NCBI GenBank assembly: GCA_035652815.1
Contig: DASRDB010000009.1
Span: 62,001 to 126,000 of the forward strand
Direction: 5' to 3'
Source of the DNA: DASRDB01 sp035652815
GTDB taxonomy: Bacteria; Chloroflexota; Ktedonobacteria; Ktedonobacterales; Ktedonobacteraceae
Length of the DNA: 64,000 nucleotides
Positions 15,649-24,532 of this stretch are shown piece by piece. The notes beneath the pieces were generated by a model. The model was not told where the DNA came from. It was given only the letters and a program-made list of their open reading frames with translations, and searched no databases. Made by a program: the position numbers and the translations under genes. Each line of letters starts with the position of its first letter. Position 1 is the stretch's first letter.

Positions 15649-17418
15649 TCAGTCCAGAGCAACGGGCTGCCAGTTTACCAGCGCATCAAAATAGGTCATG
15701 TCGAGCGTATCTTCATCTGCCATCCAGCCATCTGCATGCGGCATCAGATGGCGCTTGAGGAATAGTTGCGCAACCTGCCATTTTCGTTTTCCTGTGCCAT
15801 TAACTCCGCGCAATAACTCCGTTTCTGCCTGCTCAAGCAGCAGCGTGAGAATCGTCAATTGAGCCATACGCTCCACCAGTCCGCGCAGAGGCAATAACGC
15901 CTCATCCTCACCGCGCTCGACTAACGCTTGCAGCCGCTCGTTAGTCCGGTTAGCTAAGGCCTGTGCTTCACTGGCAAGAGATACAACGAGAGGATGCTGC
16001 AGCGCCTGCAAACGCTGGTGCAGCATATCAAACAGGGCCGCAGCCGCCCCTTCACGTGTAATAGCCCGCGCCACATCCAGCACGATCACGTTGCTTGAGC
16101 CTTCCCAGATCACATTGACAATCGCATCACGCAGCAGGCGCGGGTTCACCCAGTCCTCGACATAGCCGTTGCCGCCACGCATCTCAAGGGCTTCGAGCGT
16201 CACATACTCGCCGCGCTTGGGAATATAGTACTTGCACAAAGGGGTCAGAATGCGCAGCAAGCGGCGGTCCTCCTCCGCTCCATGCCTATCCACTCGTTCC
16301 AGCACCGCCGTTGTCTCGAACGCCAGCGCAGCGCATCCTTCGAGTTCCACCAGCAGGTCAACCAGTTGGCGGCGCATGAGTGGATGGTCGGCCAGCGCCC
16401 GGCCAAAGGCCACACGGCCGCGCGTATGCGTCAGAGCCTCAAGAAAGCTCCGCCGCATGGCAGCCAGCGAACCAATCGCCGCCCACACCCGTGTCAGGTT
16501 AATCATCTCAGTCATCTGCACAAACCCGCGCTCCAATGCCCCCACCTGGTAAGCCAACGCGCCATACAACGTCACCTCGCCAGTTGCAAGCGACTTCGTG
16601 CCAAGCTTGTCCTTCAAACGATTGATGCTGTAGGCGTTATGCGTACCATCATCCAGGTAGCGCGGAACCAGGAAAAGCCCCAGGCCCCTTGTGCCAGCAG
16701 GTGCGCCCTCTGGACGAGCCAGCGTCAAAATAATATCAGCCGAAGCATTCGAGCAGAACCACTTGTCGCCCCACAGTTCCCATTCCGGTTGCAATCCTTC
16801 GCCAGACACCGCCCGCCGTTTGGCTATCGTCGTCGTCCGGCCTACATCCGAGCCGCCCTGCTTCTCCGTCAGGAACATCGCCCCTTGCTGTAGTTCGCTC
16901 ATCGTCAACGCGGTTAGCCCCGGCAAAAAGCGGCGCTTCAACTCCTCGCTGCCATATCGCTCCAGCACACGCGCCAGCGCATCGGTCATCGACACGGGAC
17001 AGAAGACGCCGGACTCGGCCTGCATACCTAAATAACCCAGCGCGAATTTGACCGGCTGTGGCACGCGCCCATGCCACCCCAGTGCGTCCTCTCGATGACA
17101 GCAGGCTGCGATGGCAAAATCTTCGTAGGCAATGCGCTCTAAGGCATGATAGGCTGGATGAAACACCACCTCATCGACCCGCTCGCCTCGCTTGTTGTAT
17201 TGCACCAGCACCGGCCCCTGGCGGTTGGCAACCTCCGCCAGCTCATCCATCTCGCATGAAGCGACCGCGCCCATGCGGGTCAAAATCGGTTGGGCCTGCG
17301 CGTAATCTTCTTCGGAGAGACATTGTTTCAGCAGAAATGCAAGGTCGGCATCCGCGCTATAAAAATTGATGCCATCGGTGTCTGGCATGAGATTGTCAAG
17401 TTCGGAATGAAGCGGCAT
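15649..17418 (-). CDS. Acyl-CoA dehydrogenase, AidB-like
   Basis: A 589-residue FAD enzyme, longer than standard acyl-CoA dehydrogenases (about 380) and in the AidB size class. AidB hallmarks are visible: MFLTEKQGGSDVGRTTT at the FAD/substrate loop, CSNASADIILTLAR, and the late GGNGYVEDW ... IWEGSSNV block. E. coli AidB belongs to the response to alkylating agents and binds DNA; other members act on short branched acyl-CoAs, so function is open. The promoter is probably the extended -10 TGCTACAAT read on the minus strand at 17498-17490. It is followed by the methyltransferase gene. Confidence 0.9.
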   Translation of the reverse strand: MPLHSELDNLMPDTDGINFYSADADLAFLLKQCLSEEDYAQAQPILTRMGAVASCEMDELAEVANRQGPVLVQYNKRGERVDEVVFHPAYHALERIAYEDFAIAACCHREDALGWHGRVPQPVKFALGYLGMQAESGVFCPVSMTDALARVLERYGSEELKRRFLPGLTALTMSELQQGAMFLTEKQGGSDVGRTTTIAKRRAVSGEGLQPEWELWGDKWFCSNASADIILTLARPEGAPAGTRGLGLFLVPRYLDDGTHNAYSINRLKDKLGTKSLATGEVTLYGALAYQVGALERGFVQMTEMINLTRVWAAIGSLAAMRRSFLEALTHTRGRVAFGRALADHPLMRRQLVDLLVELEGCAALAFETTAVLERVDRHGAEEDRRLLRILTPLCKYYIPKRGEYVTLEALEMRGGNGYVEDWVNPRLLRDAIVNVIWEGSSNVIVLDVARAITREGAAAALFDMLHQRLQALQHPLVVSLASEAQALANRTNERLQALVERGEDEALLPLRGLVERMAQLTILTLLLEQAETELLRGVNGTGKRKWQVAQLFLKRHLMPHADGWMADEDTLDMTYFDALVNWQPVALD

Positions 17419-17552
17419 GACATGTATCCTTTCCTGTCGAGTTTGCCGTGTCTATCTTTGTAAGGCTGGTTATGCTTGCACTGCAAAGTATTGTAGCATA
17501 CCATATCTGGAAGGGTGTACGCCTTTCCTGACGATAAAAAGGACGATAGGCC

Positions 17553-18527
17553 ATGCGCGCTGTACTGATCTTTAACCCGACCTCGGGCATATCAACGGTG
17601 ACAGAAAAACGCATGTCGCCGGAAGAAACCGAACAAACCATCCTCGATGGCCTGCGCGCTTATGGCATCGAACCAGAGGTTTTTCATACGACGCCAGAGG
17701 ATACCGGCCAGGGACTGGCGCAGCAGGCTGTCAAGCAGCAGGCGGAGCTGGTCATCGCAGCCGGTGGAGATGGCACCATTCACGCGGTAGCCAGTGGGCT
17801 TGTCGGCAGTTCTAGTATTCTCGGCATCATTCCCACCGGCACCATGAATAACCTGGCCCATAGTCTCAACATTCCTGACACCATCCCCGCCGCCTGCACA
17901 ACTATTGCTAACGGCCAGACGCGCATCATCGATGTAGGGCAAATTAACGACCGCGTCTTCCTGGAAGTCGCCGGTATCGGCCTGGAGGCGGCCCTTTTTC
18001 CCGCCGCCGAGGAAATTAAAAGCCCGGGCATCCTGTCTACCATCCGTGGCTCGCTTGAGGGTCTCATTACGCTTCTGCGCTTCAAACCACCCCAGCTCTC
18101 TATACAATTCGACTGGCAAGAGCGCAAACCGTATAAAGCCCTTCAGGTAACGATCAGCAATGCGCCGTTCTATGGCATGCACATGCATCCCGCCACCGAT
18201 ATTCTGATGGATGATGGACTGCTCGACGTCATTGTCTATACCAATTTCAGCAAATTCGAATATCTCCGGCACGCCGTCTCGATCAGTCAAGGCAGGCGTC
18301 CCTTTCAGCCGAAAGTCAAACGTGTGCGCGTCAGATCACTGCGCGTGAACAGTTCCGAACCTGTCGAGATACAGGCTGATGGCAAGGTCATCGGCAATAC
18401 ACCCGCGACAATCAAAGTCATACCACGTGCTTTACGTATTCGTGTATCAGGAAAACCCGCTCCCGGTCTGCATGACAGGTCCACAAATGCCATAACCGTC
18501 CAATCAAGCGGCCGTGAACAATCCTGA
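17553..18527 (+). CDS. Diacylglycerol/lipid kinase family protein (YegS/BmrU type)
   Basis: Phosphorylates a lipid such as diacylglycerol or a related alcohol using ATP. 324 residues with the DAGK catalytic landmarks: N-terminal FNPTSG, the nucleotide loop AAGGDGTIHAV (about residues 69-79), and GTMNNLA (about 96-102). The C-terminal beta-sandwich includes VEIQADGKV, the usual QxDGE-like signature. The start follows AAGGACG. The PAP2 phosphatase lies 17 bases downstream, so kinase and phosphatase may work on the same lipid cycle. A possible promoter is TTGCAC (17476) and TACCAT (17499). Confidence 0.9.
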   Translation: MRAVLIFNPTSGISTVTEKRMSPEETEQTILDGLRAYGIEPEVFHTTPEDTGQGLAQQAVKQQAELVIAAGGDGTIHAVASGLVGSSSILGIIPTGTMNNLAHSLNIPDTIPAACTTIANGQTRIIDVGQINDRVFLEVAGIGLEAALFPAAEEIKSPGILSTIRGSLEGLITLLRFKPPQLSIQFDWQERKPYKALQVTISNAPFYGMHMHPATDILMDDGLLDVIVYTNFSKFEYLRHAVSISQGRRPFQPKVKRVRVRSLRVNSSEPVEIQADGKVIGNTPATIKVIPRALRIRVSGKPAPGLHDRSTNAITVQSSGREQS

Positions 18528-18544
18528 AACAAGGGAGACATGTG

Positions 18545-19396
18545 ATGGAGAACACTACTCAAGCCGAATCAAACGGCAAAGATGCGCCACCCGCCGCTAT
18601 TCCGGCGCAAATTGCCACCACCATCGAGCAAAATGTAAAACCTGTTGTTAGCGAGGCGCAGCGTGTGGCGGCTGAAACGTCGGTTTCTGGCCGCCGCGCA
18701 GTGTCTCGCGGCACCATCTTCCTGGCTTTCTATCTCTGGTTGCTCTCCGGCGCGATCTTATTTTCGTGGCTCGCCCGCTATACGCAGTTCTTCCCTGGTG
18801 ATCGCACCATTACCCGTAATCTCCAGAAACAGCGAAATCCCTGGATACGCCGCTTCATGATTGCCATTTCCGAGCCAGGCTTCCCCAAATTCGGCGTTCC
18901 GCTCACGTTCGGCATATCAGCCATTTTCTGGCTGCTGCGCTTCCGCCTTGAGGCCATCTTCCTACTCTGTAGCAGTTCCTCTAATCTGCTGAACTGGCTG
19001 GTCAAACGGCTTATCAAGCGGCCACGCCCAACACAAGAACTCGCGACCGTCGTGCGCGTCATCAATGAGCCAAGCTTCCCCAGCGGCCACGTCATGCACT
19101 ACATGAACTGGTTTGGCCTGCTCATCTACTTCCTGGCCACTAACTGGCGGTCGGGCCGATTGCGCAACACACTGATCGCCATCGCCGCCTCGCTGATCGT
19201 GCTTATCGGCCCCTCGCGTATCTATCTCGGCGCGCACTGGCCCAGCGACGTCATGGCCGGGTACATCTACGGCGGCCTCTGGTTCGGCGGCATTATGGCC
19301 CTCTACCTTCGCATCAAGGCCTGGATACATCCCGCTCAGGGCAAGACGCCCGAGGTAATGAAGCCGTTGCAGCAACCGGGAGACCAAAGCGAATAA
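18545..19396 (+). CDS. PAP2-family membrane phosphatase
   Basis: Removes phosphate from a lipid phosphate or pyrophosphate at the membrane. 283 residues; a soluble N-terminal tail of about 60 residues, then about six helices. The three PAP2 motifs are complete: KRLIKRPRPTQE, SFPSGHVMHY and SRIYLGAHWPSDV, giving both catalytic histidines and the aspartate. The ATG at 18545 is preferred to the overlapping GTG at 18542 because GGGAG is 7 bases upstream. Possible roles are phosphatidate or undecaprenyl-pyrophosphate dephosphorylation; its lipid-kinase partner favours phosphatidate. Confidence 0.92.
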   Translation: MENTTQAESNGKDAPPAAIPAQIATTIEQNVKPVVSEAQRVAAETSVSGRRAVSRGTIFLAFYLWLLSGAILFSWLARYTQFFPGDRTITRNLQKQRNPWIRRFMIAISEPGFPKFGVPLTFGISAIFWLLRFRLEAIFLLCSSSSNLLNWLVKRLIKRPRPTQELATVVRVINEPSFPSGHVMHYMNWFGLLIYFLATNWRSGRLRNTLIAIAASLIVLIGPSRIYLGAHWPSDVMAGYIYGGLWFGGIMALYLRIKAWIHPAQGKTPEVMKPLQQPGDQSE

Positions 19397-19412
19397 GCGC
19401 TATTCCTCTTCA

Positions 19413-19460
19413 CTTCCTGATATGCTACAATACAGCAAAGTGTCGTAGTATATCAGGAAG
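19413..19460. promoter_or_regulatory. Inverted repeat over promoter and ribosome site of the ABC ATPase
   Basis: Arms 19413-19428 and 19445-19460 are 16 bases each with one mismatch, loop 16. The left arm holds an extended -10, TGCTACAAT (19423-19431, running just past the arm). The right arm ends with the AGGAAG ribosome site of the gene at 19465. It could be an operator, or a hairpin hiding the ribosome site in read-through RNA. Confidence 0.6.
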
Positions 19461-19464
19461 TATC

Positions 19465-20154
19465 ATGTCAGCTATCATCTCAGCCCAGAACGTCACCAAA
19501 ATCTACCGCAGTGGCCAACTGCGCGTTGAAGCATTACGCAATATTCATCTCGAAGTTGAGCGCGGCGAAATGGTCGCCATTATGGGGCCAAGCGGCTGCG
19601 GCAAAACTACCATGCTCAATTGCCTCGCCGGTCTCGATACCATCGACGAAGGCGATATCTACATCCAGGGCGATAACCTGCGCGACCTCACCGATAACCA
19701 GCGCACCACCTACCGCGCCCGTCACATGGGCTTCATCTTCCAGGACTTCAACCTCCTGCCCATGCTCAATGCCGTTGAAAACGTCGAACTGCCGATGCTG
19801 GTCGCGAAAGTTCCAGCGCGCAAGGCGCGCAAACGCGCACTGGAACTCCTCGAACGTGTGGGCCTCGCCGATCGCGCCAAACACCGGCCCGCCGAACTCT
19901 CCGGCGGCCAGCGCCAGCGCGTCACCATCGCTCGCGCCCTCACTAACAATCCCGCCATCGTCTGGGCCGACGAACCCACTGGCAACCTCGATAGCGAAGC
20001 CGCCGCCGACATCATGAACCTGCTCGGCCGCTTCAATCGTGAATTTGGGCAAACCCTCGTCCTCGTCACCCATTCATTGGAGATAGGACAGCACGCCAAT
20101 CGCATCATTCGCATGCAGGATGGCCGCATTGTGGAGCATCTGATGGTTGGTTAG
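19465..20154 (+). CDS. ABC transporter ATP-binding protein, LolD/MacB type
   Basis: 229 residues with Walker A GPSGCGKTT, Q-loop FQDFNLLPML, signature LSGGQRQRV, Walker B IVWADEPT and H-loop VTHS. The closest group is the MacB/LolD/FtsE-like ATPases that drive extracellular-domain permeases (FtsX/MacB fold). No permease of that class lies beside it: the next gene encodes a short membrane protein of another type. It therefore looks like an orphan subunit that pairs with a permease elsewhere. It starts just after an inverted repeat covering its promoter. Confidence 0.93.
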   Translation: MSAIISAQNVTKIYRSGQLRVEALRNIHLEVERGEMVAIMGPSGCGKTTMLNCLAGLDTIDEGDIYIQGDNLRDLTDNQRTTYRARHMGFIFQDFNLLPMLNAVENVELPMLVAKVPARKARKRALELLERVGLADRAKHRPAELSGGQRQRVTIARALTNNPAIVWADEPTGNLDSEAAADIMNLLGRFNREFGQTLVLVTHSLEIGQHANRIIRMQDGRIVEHLMVG

Positions 20155-20239
20155 CTCATAGTCATTCCTCCTTGACCCATACAACTTAGAACACCTTTGC
20201 TACGTATAATACACAGTGGCACATCAAGGAGGAAAACAC

Positions 20240-20659
20240 ATGAAATCAACTAATACCATGCAGCAGCAGTATTATAGAAATAACCCGCAATACCCGGCAG
20301 AAGACCTATCAACAGGTTTTGGTAAAGGCCGCACACGCCCGCGCCGCCTGGACATCTTTTTTCACGCGACCAAAACCTTCAAACTCATCGGGTCGTTGCT
20401 GACAGACCGGCGCGTTCCCCTGTGGAGCAAGCTGCTTTTCCTGGCCTCAATCGCTGGTCTGCTCGTTGTGCTGCTCTTCCCTGACACGCTCAACGAATTC
20501 GTGCTAAGCACCGTTCTGCCCCTGGCTGGCACTGTTCTCGGCATTCCCATTGATGCAGGTTTCGACTGGCTCGCCTTCGCAATGGTCATCGTCACCCTGC
20601 TACGCTTTTTCCCCGCCGCTCTGGTCGCGGAACACTATCGAAGCATTTTCCAAAAATAA
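20240..20659 (+). CDS. Small membrane protein, DUF1232-like
   Basis: Not firmly recognised. 139 residues: a polar Gln/Tyr/Asn-rich N-terminus, then two or three hydrophobic segments (about 60-85 and 87-120). The stretch DRRVPLWSKLLFLASIAGLLV resembles the DUF1232/YkvA family, in which a regulated membrane hairpin follows a basic segment. AAGGAGG stands 6 bases before the ATG at 20240, a much better start than the upstream in-frame codon at 20216. It follows the ABC ATPase by 85 bases and could be cotranscribed. Confidence 0.7.
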   Translation: MKSTNTMQQQYYRNNPQYPAEDLSTGFGKGRTRPRRLDIFFHATKTFKLIGSLLTDRRVPLWSKLLFLASIAGLLVVLLFPDTLNEFVLSTVLPLAGTVLGIPIDAGFDWLAFAMVIVTLLRFFPAALVAEHYRSIFQK

Positions 20660-20665
20660 GTGTGT

Positions 20666-20710
20666 TACAATAACTCCTCACAGGTCATAGAGCCGTGAGG
20701 AGTTATTGTA
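20666..20710. promoter_or_regulatory. Perfect inverted repeat over promoter and ribosome site of the GNAT gene
   Basis: TACAATAACTCCTCAC (20666-20681) and its exact reverse complement at 20695-20710 with a 13-base loop. The left arm begins with a -10-like TACAAT preceded by TGT; the right arm contains GAGGAG, the ribosome site, and ends in the first base of the ATG. Same design as the repeat at 19413. Confidence 0.65.
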
Positions 20711-21201
20711 TGCATGATGTCTCACCTATTATCCGGCGAGCGATACAAGACGATATCCCCAATCTTATCCAGCTTTATATCGAATTCCATGAATTTCATG
20801 TCGCTGGCGTTCCAGACCGTTTGCGAATACCAGAAGCCTACGATGAAGCTCATCTCCACAATGCGTTACAGACTATCCTATCAAGCGAAGACTCCGTCAT
20901 TCTCGTTGCGGAAGTGAACGGCAAGTTACTCGGTCTGGCAGAAGTATATATGCGCGAGGATAAGGCTGAGCCGTTGAGAGTAGCATATCGCTACGGGTTT
21001 CTGCAAAGCCTGCTTGTCAGCGCCCAATATAGAAAAAGTAGTCTTGGCAAAGAACTTGTTCTCGCCGCCCAGCAATGGGCCAAAGAGCATGGTGCGACAG
21101 AAATGCAGCTCGACATCTGGGAATTCGGCGAGGGACCCCTACATTTCTATGAACGGCTGGGTTATCGCACTCTGAAAAGACACATGGTCGCTGACCTTTA
21201 A
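20710..21201 (+). CDS. GNAT family N-acetyltransferase
   Basis: 163 residues with a GNAT fold: N-terminal IRRAIQDDIPNLIQLY, the acetyl-CoA loop region SAQYRKSSLGKELVLAA (about 104-120) and the C-terminal FYERLGYRTLKRHM typical of the family. The usual Q/R-x-x-G-x-G/A loop is partly altered (RKSSLG). Acceptor unknown. The start is set at ATG 20710, directly after an inverted repeat that includes the ribosome site; an upstream in-frame codon at 20695 lies inside that repeat. Confidence 0.85.
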   Translation: MHDVSPIIRRAIQDDIPNLIQLYIEFHEFHVAGVPDRLRIPEAYDEAHLHNALQTILSSEDSVILVAEVNGKLLGLAEVYMREDKAEPLRVAYRYGFLQSLLVSAQYRKSSLGKELVLAAQQWAKEHGATEMQLDIWEFGEGPLHFYERLGYRTLKRHMVADL

Positions 21202-21215
21202 CAGCTTGCCTCCAA

Positions 21216-21303
21216 ATGTCATCCTGAGCGCAGCGAAGGATCTCTGGCCGCCCCTGGCTCGATACGGCACGCGAGAGATCCTTCGCTGCGCTCAGGATGA
21301 CAT
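21216..21303. repeat. Family B palindromic repeat, copy B2
   Basis: Perfect 30-base arms (21216-21245 and 21274-21303), loop 28 bases. It lies between the convergent GNAT and dxs genes. Confidence 0.93.
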
Positions 21304-21380
21304 GCGAGAGGGTCTTTCTCATAGCAAGCAAAGGCGGTGAGTATAATTCTGCATGCTCATCGCCCCCGCTTGCTTGTTAT

Positions 21381-23327
21381 TTAATGCGCCAACTCATACC
21401 CTTTCGATTCGGTAGTCAGCAACTCGCGCACCACGTCCTTGATATGCGACGAACTCAGGCCGTAGAGTTCCTTCAAGATCGAGGGTGCGCCGTGTTCAAT
21501 GAAGCGATCAGGATAGCCAATCACGCGAATATCGACCTCGCGCAGCAGGCCTTTTGCTTCGAGCAGCTCCAGTACCGCGCTGCCGAAGCCGCCCGCCACT
21601 ACATGGTCTTCAACTGTCACGATACGCCCCACCGTCTTAGCAAGGCGCAAAATCAGTTCCTCGTCAAGCGGCTTTGCCCAGCGTGCGTTGACGACAGTGG
21701 CGGAAATGCCCTCGCCCGCCAGTTCCTTCGCCGCCTGCTCGGCCTGCGCGACGGCAGTGCCATAGGCCAGGATAACGCAATTTTGCCGCTCTGCCTCCTC
21801 TACCGTCGACGGGCTGAGCAGTTCGGCTTTACCAATCTCCAGCTTGTGGAATTCCTTGTCAAGCGGCACACCGACCGCCTTGCCTCGTGGATAGCGCAGG
21901 CTGACCGGGCCATCCATATAGACGGCGGTATAGAGCATATGGCGCAGTTCGTTCTCATCTTTGGGGGCCATCACCTTCATGTTGGGAATCATGCGCATAA
22001 AGGCCACGTCAAAGATACCATGCTGCGTATGCCCATCCTCGCCTACAATGCCAGCGCGATCCATCGCGAAAACCACGTGCAGGTCTTGCACGCAGATATC
22101 ATGAATCACCTGGTCGAAGGCGCGCTGCATAAAAGTGGAATAGATGGCAACAACAGGAATCATGCCACCGACCGCCAACCCACCGGCGAAGGTGACAGCA
22201 TGCTGCTCCGCGATACCTACATCAAAGTAACGCTCGGGAAAACGCTGGTGCATCTTCTTGAGGCCCGTTCCCTCCGCCATTGCCGCCGTGATACCCACCA
22301 CGCGCTCGTCCTTTTCGGCGATATCCACCAGCGCGTTAGCAAAGACCTCGGTATAGGTAGGCGGATCATTGGGATTTTTCTTGATGACGCCTGTATGATA
22401 ATCGAATGCGCCCGGCCCATGCCACTTCGTCGAGTCGTTCTCAGCGTGTTCCCAGCCCTTACCCTTCTTGGTCAAAACCTGCACAATGACCGGCCCTTCG
22501 ACCCTTTTAATGTTCTCGAACACATCCAGCAACAGGGGCAAATCGTGTCCATCGAACGGGCCGAAGAACTTGAAGCCCAGTTCCTCGAAAATCTGGCCGC
22601 TCTTGCTGTGCATGACGAAGTTCTTGAAGCTCATCTCGGCTCGCCCCGCCGCCTCACGCGCCTTCTCACCCACGACCGGCAAGCGGTTAATCGAGCCTTT
22701 CGCCATCTCGCGCAGCCGTCGGTAGCTAGGCGAGGTCTCCATGCGCCGCAGCGTTCCCAGATAGTGCGACAACGCGCCTACATTATCCGAGATAGATTTT
22801 TCGTTGTCATTCAATACAATAATGAGATTTTTCTTCAGGCTCCCGGCATTGTTCAGCGCCTCAAGGGCCATGCCGCCCGTCAGCGCGCCGTCGCCGATTA
22901 CGGCAACGACCTTGAAATCTTTTCCTTGCAAGTCACGCGCCACCGCCAGGCCCAATGCTGCTGATATTGAGGTGCTGGCGTGGCTCGCGCCAAAGACATC
23001 ATACGGACTTTCATCCCGCCGTAGATAACCGGAAAGCCCCCCGAACTGGCGAATCGTATGAAAGCGGTCGCGGCGACCCGTCAGCAATTTATGTACATAT
23101 GCCTGATGCCCAATGTCCCAGACCAGCAAATCATCTGGCGTGTCAAAGACATAGTGCAGCGCCATAGTCAGTTCAACAACGCCAAGATTTGGAGCCAGGT
23201 GCCCACCTTTTACCGAAACCTTTTCAATAATTTCTTGTCGAATCTCCTCCGCAAGCTGCCGCATCTGTGCGGGTTTCAATGCGCGCAACTGCTCAGGGCT
23301 ATCAATCGTATCGAGAATCCTCGTCAA
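21381..23327 (-). CDS. dxs: 1-deoxy-D-xylulose-5-phosphate synthase
   Basis: First enzyme of the MEP isoprenoid pathway: condenses pyruvate with glyceraldehyde 3-phosphate using thiamine diphosphate. About 648 residues. The thiamine-binding motif GDGALTGG ... NDNEKSIS is clear, as are the LVWDIGHQAYVHKLLTGR block near the N-terminus and the transketolase pyrimidine domain with EGTGLKK and DVGIAEQHAVT. I start at TTG 23327, 5 bases after GGAGG; the earlier TTG at 23339 lies upstream of the ribosome site. The window also carries dxr and ispG, so three MEP enzymes are close together though not in one operon. Confidence 0.97.
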   Translation of the reverse strand: MTRILDTIDSPEQLRALKPAQMRQLAEEIRQEIIEKVSVKGGHLAPNLGVVELTMALHYVFDTPDDLLVWDIGHQAYVHKLLTGRRDRFHTIRQFGGLSGYLRRDESPYDVFGASHASTSISAALGLAVARDLQGKDFKVVAVIGDGALTGGMALEALNNAGSLKKNLIIVLNDNEKSISDNVGALSHYLGTLRRMETSPSYRRLREMAKGSINRLPVVGEKAREAAGRAEMSFKNFVMHSKSGQIFEELGFKFFGPFDGHDLPLLLDVFENIKRVEGPVIVQVLTKKGKGWEHAENDSTKWHGPGAFDYHTGVIKKNPNDPPTYTEVFANALVDIAEKDERVVGITAAMAEGTGLKKMHQRFPERYFDVGIAEQHAVTFAGGLAVGGMIPVVAIYSTFMQRAFDQVIHDICVQDLHVVFAMDRAGIVGEDGHTQHGIFDVAFMRMIPNMKVMAPKDENELRHMLYTAVYMDGPVSLRYPRGKAVGVPLDKEFHKLEIGKAELLSPSTVEEAERQNCVILAYGTAVAQAEQAAKELAGEGISATVVNARWAKPLDEELILRLAKTVGRIVTVEDHVVAGGFGSAVLELLEAKGLLREVDIRVIGYPDRFIEHGAPSILKELYGLSSSHIKDVVRELLTTESKGYELAH

Positions 23328-23778
23328 TTTTTCCTCCAATTCAGGAACACCGGCAAGGTGGTTTTCGCCACCAGCTTCCCTCTGTTACACAGCATACCAG
23401 CCCCCAAACACAGAGTACCCGGTACACTCGATCTCGGGACATACAGCAGCGTATGTTCAACGTTTACACATCTATGGGTAAGACGTCAGAAATGCAGACA
23501 GAGGGTGTATGGAACCATTTGTTTGCATAGTATTATAGAAGCATCCTGGCGAGACTGCAAACACTTCAGCCAGAAAATTCATGCACCTGGGGTCTTGACA
23601 GGCCTTTATCGCTCTCTCCAGGCGGCTTCAAGTAGTTTTGATGCCATCTTGACAGGTGTTGCATTTCTTCATATTATGGAGAGGAGTGTTGGTACCACCA
23701 TACGTACAGTGGTATGGCTGGAGAATCTGGTAGGAAAGCTTCATAGGTAATCAAAGCGCCTACGGAAAAAGGTGGAGA
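23328..23778. other. Divergent spacer between dxs and the acidic protein gene
   Basis: About 450 bases with no supported gene. Small inverted repeat CCATAC / GTATGG at 23698-23717. Short ORFs here have no ribosome site and poor composition. Confidence 0.5.
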
Positions 23779-24336
23779 ATGACAAGGAAAGACAGCGAGA
23801 AAGACTCGGACCGACCACATTACTATTCCCAGTTCTGGCTGGATGTGGCCGCCGGACGCAAAATCATTGGTGCCCCCAGGCCAGATGAGGGAAACGACCA
23901 CACTGAGGTCGAGATGCCAGAAGCGGTATCGACCGCCCGCAGGGGTGGACGCGCAACCGCCTCCCCCATTGCCGATGGGCACCGGGAAATGCAGACCCAG
24001 AGTGTGGTAGAACCGCAACCCGTCGCTGAGGAATACGAGGAGCCTGAAGAGAACGAATTCGAACAGGTACCCGACCTCGACGATCAGGAGATTCCGAACA
24101 TTGATGTCGATGAAACCCTGGATGAGGAAGAACTACCCTCTTTTGAGGAAGAGCCAGACCTGACCGCCGAGGAAGAGGAAGAGCCTCTCGACGACGAAGA
24201 AGATTTCTTCGACGAAGAGGAGGATGAAGAAGAGGACGACGAGTGGAGCCTGCGCGGTCGTAAGAAACCCAAGCCCGGACGACAGCAGAAGCCGCCCAAG
24301 CCCACGAAAAAACCGAAGCGCGGTGGGCGTTTCTAA
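23779..24336 (+). CDS. Low-complexity acidic protein with basic tail
   Basis: No family recognised. 185 residues in three zones. The first (1-75) contains HYYSQFWLDVAAGRKIIG, the only part that looks folded. The second (about 80-155) is very acidic, with long runs of Glu and Asp. The third (156-185) is very basic and Pro/Lys-rich (KPKPGRQQKPPK). The opposite charges of zones two and three suggest an intrinsically disordered polyampholyte that could bind nucleic acid or fold back on itself. GGTGGAG lies just before the ATG. Codon choice (GAG/GAA mix, GC-rich third positions) agrees with real coding. Confidence 0.72.
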   Translation: MTRKDSEKDSDRPHYYSQFWLDVAAGRKIIGAPRPDEGNDHTEVEMPEAVSTARRGGRATASPIADGHREMQTQSVVEPQPVAEEYEEPEENEFEQVPDLDDQEIPNIDVDETLDEEELPSFEEEPDLTAEEEEEPLDDEEDFFDEEEDEEEDDEWSLRGRKKPKPGRQQKPPKPTKKPKRGGRF

Positions 24337-24414
24337 AATCCGTCCTAAAAGCAACTTCAAACTGGCACAGGAAAACGGAAGGCAGAGGAACGGAAGACAG
24401 GGAAACAGAAGACA

Positions 24415-24500
24415 GAGTTCCTGGAAGACACCCGCGAGGGGTGTCTCTACACTTCGATTTCGCTGTAGAGACACCCCTCGCGGGTGTCTTCCAGGAACTC
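24415..24500. repeat. Family A palindromic repeat, copy A3 (longest arms)
   Basis: Arms of 37 bases (24415-24451 and 24464-24500) with a 12-base loop, perfect by eye. Outer GAGTTCCTGGAAGACACCCGC, inner TCTCTACA. It lies between the convergent acidic-protein gene and gdh. Confidence 0.93.
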
Positions 24501-24532
24501 CTGGAGAAATGTGGCACAGCCTCATGCCTCGA

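Noticed and set aside
16282..16893. 203-codon frame opposite the acyl-CoA dehydrogenase
   Set aside because: Shadow frame with no recognisable features.
21297..22964. 555-codon open frame on + opposite dxs
   Set aside because: Shadow of dxs, which has full family motifs; the antisense protein is His/Arg-rich with no family features.
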